This document shows, one piece after another, positions 61,607 to 64,000 of a stretch of DNA of 64,000 bases; positions within the stretch are counted from its first letter, which is position 1; the number at the start of each line of letters is the position of its first letter. The stretch comes from Rouxiella silvae. Lineage in GTDB: Bacteria > Pseudomonadota > Gammaproteobacteria > Enterobacterales > Enterobacteriaceae. The position numbers and the translations under genes were made by a program. The stretch spans positions 59,446-123,445 of the forward strand of contig NZ_MRWD01000005.1 of assembly GCF_002093625.1 (NCBI RefSeq), written 5' to 3'. Below the pieces are notes generated by a model, which saw nothing but the letters and a program-made list of their open reading frames with translations, was not told where the DNA came from and made no database searches.

Positions 61607-61646
61607 TCAATTTATTGCATTTTAATTTGCTGAGGAACGCGCCAGC

Positions 61647-63098
61647 ATGCATTTCCGTGCCATAACCCGAATTGTCGGGGTGCTCGTTATCCTATTCTCT
61701 GGAACGATGATTATTCCCGGAATAGTGGCATTAATTTATAGAGACGGGGCAGGGCGCGCGTTCAGTGAGACGTTTTTCGTTGCGCTGGCCATCGGCCTGT
61801 TTCTGTGGGTTCCCAACCGAAAACAGCGCAGCGAGCTTAAACCCCGCGAGGGCTTTCTCATCGTGGTGCTATTTTGGACCGTGCTGGGCAGCGTAGGGGC
61901 ATTGCCCTTCTTATTCTCCGAAAGGCCTAATCTCTCTCTAACCGATGCTTTTTTTGAATCTTTTTCAGGGCTGACGACCACCGGTGCAACCACGTTAGTT
62001 GGGCTAGACAGCCTGCCGCACGCGATTCTGTTTTATCGCCAAATGCTCCAGTGGTTTGGCGGTATGGGGATCATCGTGCTGGCGGTGGCGATTTTACCTA
62101 TTTTAGGCGTGGGCGGTATGCAGCTCTATCGCGCCGAAATGCCGGGTCCCTTAAAAGACAATAAAATGCGTCCGCGTATCGCCGAGACGGCAAAAACGTT
62201 GTGGTTTATCTATATTTTGCTGACCATTGCCTGCGCGTTGGCGCTATGGGGAGCCGGTATGTCGGGGTTTGACGCTATCGGCCACAGTTTCTCGACTATC
62301 GCCCTCGGGGGCTTTTCAACCCATGATGCCAGCATCGGCTATTTCCACAGCGGGACCATCAACACTATCATCGCGGTATTCCTGCTGATCTCTGGCTGTA
62401 ATTATGGCCTGCACTTTGCGTTGCTCAGCGGCCGTAATATTAAAGTCTACTGGCGTGATCCCGAATTTCGCATGTTTATCGGGGTGCAATTTACCTTAGT
62501 ACTGGTTTGTACTTCGGTACTGTGGTTGCACGATACCTACACTTCGGGTCTTGAGACGGTAAATCAGGCTTTCTTCCAGGTTGTCTCTATGGCAACCACG
62601 GCGGGATACACCACGGACAGTATTTCCAAGTGGCCGTTATTTTTACCGATTCTTCTGCTTTGCTCGGCGTTCATCGGCGGTTGTGCTGGTTCTACCGGCG
62701 GTGGCCTCAAAGTTATACGTATTCTTCTTTTATATCTGCAGGGGTCACGCGAGCTTAAACGCTTGGTTCACCCGAATGCGGTCTATACCATTAAGCTGGG
62801 TCATCGTGCACTGCCAGAGCGAATTCTTGAAGCCGTATGGGGATTCTTCTCTGCCTACGCGCTGGTGTTTATTGTCAGCATGCTGGCGATTGTGGCAACC
62901 GGCGTTGATAACTTCTCCGCCTTTGCTGCGGTAACGGCCACGCTGAACAACTTGGGACCCGGCCTTGGAGTGGTGGCAGATAACTTCCAGTCGATGAATC
63001 ACGTCGCTAAATGGATCCTAATCGTGACCATGTTGTTTGGGCGTCTTGAAGTATTCACCTTATTAGTGCTGTTTACGCCAACCTTCTGGAAGGAGTAA
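61647..63098 (+). CDS. trkH: Trk potassium transporter membrane subunit TrkH
   Basis: A 483-residue K+ channel-like transporter, the E. coli length, gated by TrkA. Four M1-P-M2 repeats can be followed, with selectivity-filter regions at [36 protein letters not shown] and [11 protein letters not shown]. It lies 40 bp after yigZ and 37 bp before hemG. Confidence 0.96.
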   Translation: MHFRAITRIVGVLVILFSGTMIIPGIVALIYRDGAGRAFSETFFVALAIGLFLWVPNRKQRSELKPREGFLIVVLFWTVLGSVGALPFLFSERPNLSLTDAFFESFSGLTTTGATTLVGLDSLPHAILFYRQMLQWFGGMGIIVLAVAILPILGVGGMQLYRAEMPGPLKDNKMRPRIAETAKTLWFIYILLTIACALALWGAGMSGFDAIGHSFSTIALGGFSTHDASIGYFHSGTINTIIAVFLLISGCNYGLHFALLSGRNIKVYWRDPEFRMFIGVQFTLVLVCTSVLWLHDTYTSGLETVNQAFFQVVSMATTAGYTTDSISKWPLFLPILLLCSAFIGGCAGSTGGGLKVIRILLLYLQGSRELKRLVHPNAVYTIKLGHRALPERILEAVWGFFSAYALVFIVSMLAIVATGVDNFSAFAAVTATLNNLGPGLGVVADNFQSMNHVAKWILIVTMLFGRLEVFTLLVLFTPTFWKE

Positions 63099-63135
63099 TC
63101 GGTTTATGGATTCATTATTTAGAAAGGAGACCGAG

Positions 63136-63669
63136 ATGAAAGCCTTGGTACTTTACTCAACTCGTGACGGTCAAACTCACGCTATCTCTTCTTATATAGC
63201 TAACTGTTTAAAAGAGAATGCTGAATGTGACGTGATGGACCTGCAGGATGCAGAAAATGTTGACCTCTCACGCTACGCCAAGGTGATGATTGGCGCATCT
63301 ATTCGTTACGGACACTTCTCCCCGCTGCTCGACAAGTTTGTTAAGCGCCATATTAATCATTTGAACACCATGCCTTCGGCTTTCTTCTCGGTAAACCTGA
63401 CGGCGCGTAAGCCGGAGAAGCGCACGCCGCAAACCAACGCTTATACCAGCAAGTTCCTTTTAGCTACGCCCTGGAAGCCAACGCAGTGCGGCGTTTTTGC
63501 CGGTGCACTGCGTTATCCGCGTTATCGCTGGCTCGACAGAGTGATGATTCAGTTAATAATGCGTATGACTGGCGGCGAAACCGATACCAGTAAAGAAGTT
63601 GAGTACACAGACTGGGAGCAGGTAAAGCAGTTTGCCGCTGATTTTGGCAAATTAGCGGTTAAGAAATAG
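63136..63669 (+). CDS. hemG: Menaquinone-dependent protoporphyrinogen IX dehydrogenase HemG
   Basis: A 177-residue flavodoxin-fold enzyme (E. coli 181) oxidising protoporphyrinogen IX in haem synthesis. The FMN loop is [16 protein letters not shown]; the long insertion loop typical of HemG ([18 protein letters not shown]) is present. AGGAG precedes ATG 63136; a start ten codons upstream is less likely. It is the last protein gene before the rRNA operon, as in E. coli before rrnA. Confidence 0.96.
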   Translation: MKALVLYSTRDGQTHAISSYIANCLKENAECDVMDLQDAENVDLSRYAKVMIGASIRYGHFSPLLDKFVKRHINHLNTMPSAFFSVNLTARKPEKRTPQTNAYTSKFLLATPWKPTQCGVFAGALRYPRYRWLDRVMIQLIMRMTGGETDTSKEVEYTDWEQVKQFAADFGKLAVKK

Positions 63670-63738
63670 CTGAAAAGCTTCTCAAATAATCTTTTTGTGG
63701 AAAAAATAGACGGTCAGCAAATTTTTTAAAAATAAGGG

Positions 63739-63775
63739 TTGCGGCCTTCTGAGAACTCCCTATAATGCGCCTCCA
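63739..63775 (+). promoter_or_regulatory. rrn P1 promoter
   Basis: TTGCGG (63739-63744), a 16-bp spacer and TATAAT (63761-63766), then a GC-rich discriminator GCGCC, with the start near 63775. The element closely resembles E. coli rrn P1 promoters (ACTCCCTATAATGCGCC). The AT-rich block upstream (63715-63735) fits an UP element. GC discriminator and 16-bp spacer are the hallmarks of growth-rate and ppGpp control. Confidence 0.93.
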
Positions 63776-63858
63776 CTGACCGGGAACAACGACTCCTCTA
63801 ACGAGAACCAAGTCGCCAGGTTAGGTAGGGAAAAGAATGACTTCGAAAGAAAAAACTC

Positions 63859-63892
63859 TTGACTCTTCAGCGGGAAAGCGTATTATGCACCT
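63859..63892 (+). promoter_or_regulatory. rrn P2 promoter
   Basis: TTGACT (63859-63864), 16-bp spacer and TATTAT (63881-63886), followed by GCACCTCCCGCGCCGC. Matches the conserved second promoter of enteric rRNA operons, 120 bp after P1. Confidence 0.93.
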
Positions 63893-64000
63893 CCCGCGCC
63901 GCATAAGATTCATTGCGAACAGCGGCACTGCTCTTTAACAATTTATCAGACAATCTGTGTGGGCACTCACAAGACGATATCAGCCACTTCGGTGGCAACA
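63893..64000 (+). other. rRNA operon leader with boxA
   Basis: The antitermination boxA TGCTCTTTAACA lies at 63929-63940, followed by the conserved ATTTATCAGACAATCTGTGT leader block. The mature 16S rRNA 5' end is not reached before the window edge, so only the leader of the operon is present. Confidence 0.92.

Noticed and set aside
63666..63682. Terminator of hemG (AGCT-GAAA-AGCT)
   Set aside because: Only four base pairs, with the T-run displaced by more than 10 nt; too weak to call.

Overview
The window is a stretch of core chromosome from a member of the Enterobacterales. Nearly every protein is a close, near full-length relative of an E. coli gene product. The local gene order (dcrB-yhhQ-tusA-zntA-yhhN-rsmD-ftsYEX-rpoH-panM-liv-ugp joined to the uvrD...hemG-rrn region) and some accessory genes point to the Yersiniaceae/Hafniaceae side (Serratia, Rahnella, Rouxiella, Ewingella-like) rather than Escherichia. 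That placement is inference from gene order and recalled protein sequences, not from a search.

Layout. 1-11.4 kb: 3' end of uvrD, a WbuC-type cupin, corA with a long structured leader, abrB, rarD, yigI, pldA, recQ, rhtC, rhtB, pldB, yigL. 11.4-19.2 kb: glpT, dcrB, yhhQ (with a probable preQ1-I riboswitch), tusA, zntA (with a textbook ZntR promoter), yhhN, yhhL, rsmD. 19.5-23.8 kb: ftsY-ftsE-ftsX and rpoH (with a sigma-E type promoter). 23.8-29.6 kb: panM and the branched-chain amino acid ABC transporter livKHMGF. 29.7-36.6 kb: a PLP aminotransferase, the PhoB-type ugpBAECQ operon and yhhA. 36.7-44.7 kb: metR/metE, an SDR oxidoreductase, dlhH, udp, a tyrosine phosphatase-family protein and a DedA protein. 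44.8-52.6 kb: rmuC, ubiE-ubiJ-ubiB, tatABC, tatD, rfaH. 52.8-63.7 kb: pepE, ubiD, fre, fadBA, pepQ, yigZ, trkH, hemG. The last 0.3 kb holds the tandem P1/P2 promoters and boxA leader of a ribosomal RNA operon; the 16S gene lies beyond the edge.

Compared with E. coli K-12, two distant segments are joined here. The uvrD-to-yigL and metR-to-rrn segments are contiguous in K-12 apart from yigM. Here about 25 kb (glpT, then dcrB through yhhA) sits between them and yigM is absent. Functional themes are phospholipid and glycerophosphodiester use (pldA, pldB, glpT, ugp), fatty acid oxidation (fadBA, yigI), ubiquinone synthesis (ubiE, ubiJ, ubiB, ubiD), protein export (ftsY, tatABC), amino acid transport (rhtB, rhtC, liv) and metal/ion transport (corA, zntA, trkH).

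I saw no phage, insertion sequence, CRISPR array, tRNA, toxin-antitoxin pair or defence island. The most interesting signals are regulatory RNA: the preQ1-I-like aptamer before yhhQ, the corA leader with two candidate short ORFs and several hairpins, and the nested hairpin before livK. No clearly novel multi-gene system is visible.
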